41,888 nucleotides of DNA. It comes from Synergistaceae bacterium (GTDB taxonomy: Bacteria; Synergistota; Synergistia; Synergistales; Synergistaceae). The position numbers and the translations under genes are program-made. The stretch lies in NCBI GenBank assembly GCA_031289775.1, contig JAITOY010000014.1:1-41888 (forward strand), given 5' to 3'. Positions 40,830-41,888 of this stretch are shown in pieces. Positions within the stretch are counted from its first letter, which is position 1. The number at the start of each line of letters is the position of its first letter. The notes under the pieces are model-generated. The model ran no database searches and was not told the origin of the DNA. It saw nothing but the letters and a program-made list of their open reading frames with translations.

Positions 40830-41888
40830 ATGAGTACTGACAGCAATTTACAGAACAACTATGATGCCAGCCGCCAGAATTATAGTCGTACACTCCTACT
40901 CTCACTTCTGACATTTACTCTCCTTGCGTTTTTTTCGCTGGTTCCTGTAGCCTCCGTTTTCGCGGACTCTAATTTCGCGGGGGAAGGAAATGAGGCGAGT
41001 CCGTTCCTGATCAGTGACGCGGAGGGCCTCGCGAAGTTAGCCCAACTGGTGAATGCCTCAGGCACCAATGCCACATACAAAGTCAAGCACTACAAACTCA
41101 CGTCTGATATCGACCTCTCTGGCTATCAGGCTGATGTTGGATGGGCTCCCATCGGTACAAATGTCACCTATAATTTCAGCGGCACGTTTGACGGTGATTA
41201 CCATAAGATTACGGGCTTGGTCATCAAAAACGCCTCCACGAATAATCAGGGTGTTTTCGGTTACTTAAATGGCGGCGTTGTCAAAAACCTCGGCGTTGAG
41301 AACGCGGACGTTGAAGGAAAAGAAAATGTCGGCGGCATTGCGGGCTATGCTGTCGCTGTCGCTAATGCCAGCATTACAAACTGCTACACATCTGGTGTGA
41401 TCAGCGGTACTTATGCCGTCGGCGGCATTGTGGGTTACGTTGCTACTAATAGCAGTGTTAGAAACTGCTACAGCACAAGCAATGTCACCGGCACAACCAG
41501 TAATGTCGGCGGTGTGGTTGGCCTCTTGCCTTCGACTGGCGGCATCATTGAAAACTGCTTCAGCCAGGGTGTTGTCATAGGCAATAGCTATGTCGGCGGC
41601 GTGGTTGGCAGAATTTACCATGCTAGCGCCAGTGTGACAAACTGCGTCGCTTTGAACCCGAGCGTATCGGCTATGAGTGCATCAACCTACTACCTGGGCC
41701 ACGTGTCTGGAGGTACTACTGGAACCCTTACGAACAGCTACTACCGTTCAGACATGGTAAAAGGCGAAGAAAGCAACAACGATTTCAACAACTCAAAAGA
41801 CGGCACGTCCACAGAACAGACTGGTACAGCCAGCTTCTGGACAGGAACGGTAAATTGGGATGGAGATACCATCTGGTCGTTCAAGGAT
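40830..41888 (+). CDS. Secreted GLUG-motif repeat protein, 3' end outside window
   Basis: The frame is open from an ATG at 40830 (GAAAGG nine bases upstream; an earlier in-frame ATG at 40821 abuts that site) to the last base, giving 353 residues. A signal peptide (core about residues 21-45, ending Val-Phe-Ala) is followed by Gly-Glu-Gly-Asn-Glu-Ala-Ser-Pro-Phe-Leu-Ile and a Trp-Ala-Pro-Ile-Gly segment like that of the preceding gene. About five repeats of Val-Gly-Gly-Ile/Val-x-Gly follow. The Phe-Trp-Thr-Gly and Ile-Trp block that closes these proteins is already reached, so only a short C-terminus is missing. It is a shorter paralogue of the upstream gene, probably from tandem duplication. 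Confidence 0.87.
   Translation, partial: MSTDSNLQNNYDASRQNYSRTLLLSLLTFTLLAFFSLVPVASVFADSNFAGEGNEASPFLISDAEGLAKLAQLVNASGTNATYKVKHYKLTSDIDLSGYQADVGWAPIGTNVTYNFSGTFDGDYHKITGLVIKNASTNNQGVFGYLNGGVVKNLGVENADVEGKENVGGIAGYAVAVANASITNCYTSGVISGTYAVGGIVGYVATNSSVRNCYSTSNVTGTTSNVGGVVGLLPSTGGIIENCFSQGVVIGNSYVGGVVGRIYHASASVTNCVALNPSVSAMSASTYYLGHVSGGTTGTLTNSYYRSDMVKGEESNNDFNNSKDGTSTEQTGTASFWTGTVNWDGDTIWSFKD

Noticed and set aside
38917-41888. CRISPR-like or tandem DNA repeat array
   Set aside because: The periodicity is in the protein (GLUG repeats) with diverged codons. There are no constant DNA repeats with unique spacers.

Overview
The window comes from a bacterial chromosome with moderately high GC and an outer membrane (ExbB/ExbD/TonB, periplasmic binding proteins). 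The gene content is amino-acid-centred: histidine ammonia-lyase, a long-form urocanate hydratase, a stand-alone FtcD_C-type cyclodeaminase, a polar amino acid ABC transporter and an Fe-S aldo/keto reductase. GLUG-repeat proteins, Rpn-type nuclease remnants and many TTG starts add to this picture. The best fit is an anaerobic, amino-acid-fermenting member of Synergistota, probably gut-associated. That placement is an inference from gene content, since no rRNA or marker gene is present.

Layout. Positions 1-1444 hold the end of an ExbB-ExbD-TonB energy-transduction operon. Positions 1445-3387 hold a degraded stretch, a small Cdd1-like helix-hairpin-helix gene and an aldo/keto reductase with two ferredoxin-like clusters. 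Positions 3485-9103 form an A/T-richer transport and catabolic unit: ABC ATPase, binding protein, permease, EamA-type transporter and two translationally coupled TIM-barrel isomerase-like proteins. The first of the pair has lost two predicted metal ligands. Positions 9255-16708 form a signalling block: a Cache-HAMP-GAF-Hpt sensor without a kinase domain, a diacylglycerol-kinase-like protein with an eroded catalytic loop, a hybrid histidine kinase with a degenerate and a canonical receiver, and a membrane-anchored type-1 periplasmic-binding protein with an extra cytoplasmic N-terminal domain. Positions 16849-18815 encode a DHH phosphoesterase and a Ppx/GppA phosphatase, followed by a long hairpin and a hexamer repeat. 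A Bax-inhibitor-1-like membrane protein follows.

Positions 19748-25378 are a histidine-utilisation locus. hutU and the cyclodeaminase gene are on the minus strand. An alanine-racemase-like gene and hutH diverge from them on the plus strand behind a clear sigma70-type promoter. hutI is absent from the window. Positions 25434-27398 hold three small envelope-protein genes, including a SYLF/Ysc84 protein. Next come an RNA 2',3'-cyclic phosphodiesterase, a membrane-fused spermidine-synthase-like protein, a PAS protein with a degenerate GGDEF domain, a YchF-ROK-HAD operon, an unrecognised Ser/Thr-rich protein and a PanE-like reductase.

From 35759 the region looks accessory: an A/T-rich DNA glycosylase gene, a decayed transposase, a 5'-truncated Rpn nuclease gene, a small exported protein, and two tandem secreted GLUG-repeat proteins separated by a perfect 12-bp inverted repeat. 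The second GLUG gene runs off the end of the window. The observations most worth following are the kinase-less Hpt sensor/DGK-like/hybrid-kinase operon, the active/inactive-looking TIM-barrel pair, and the racemase inside the histidine locus.
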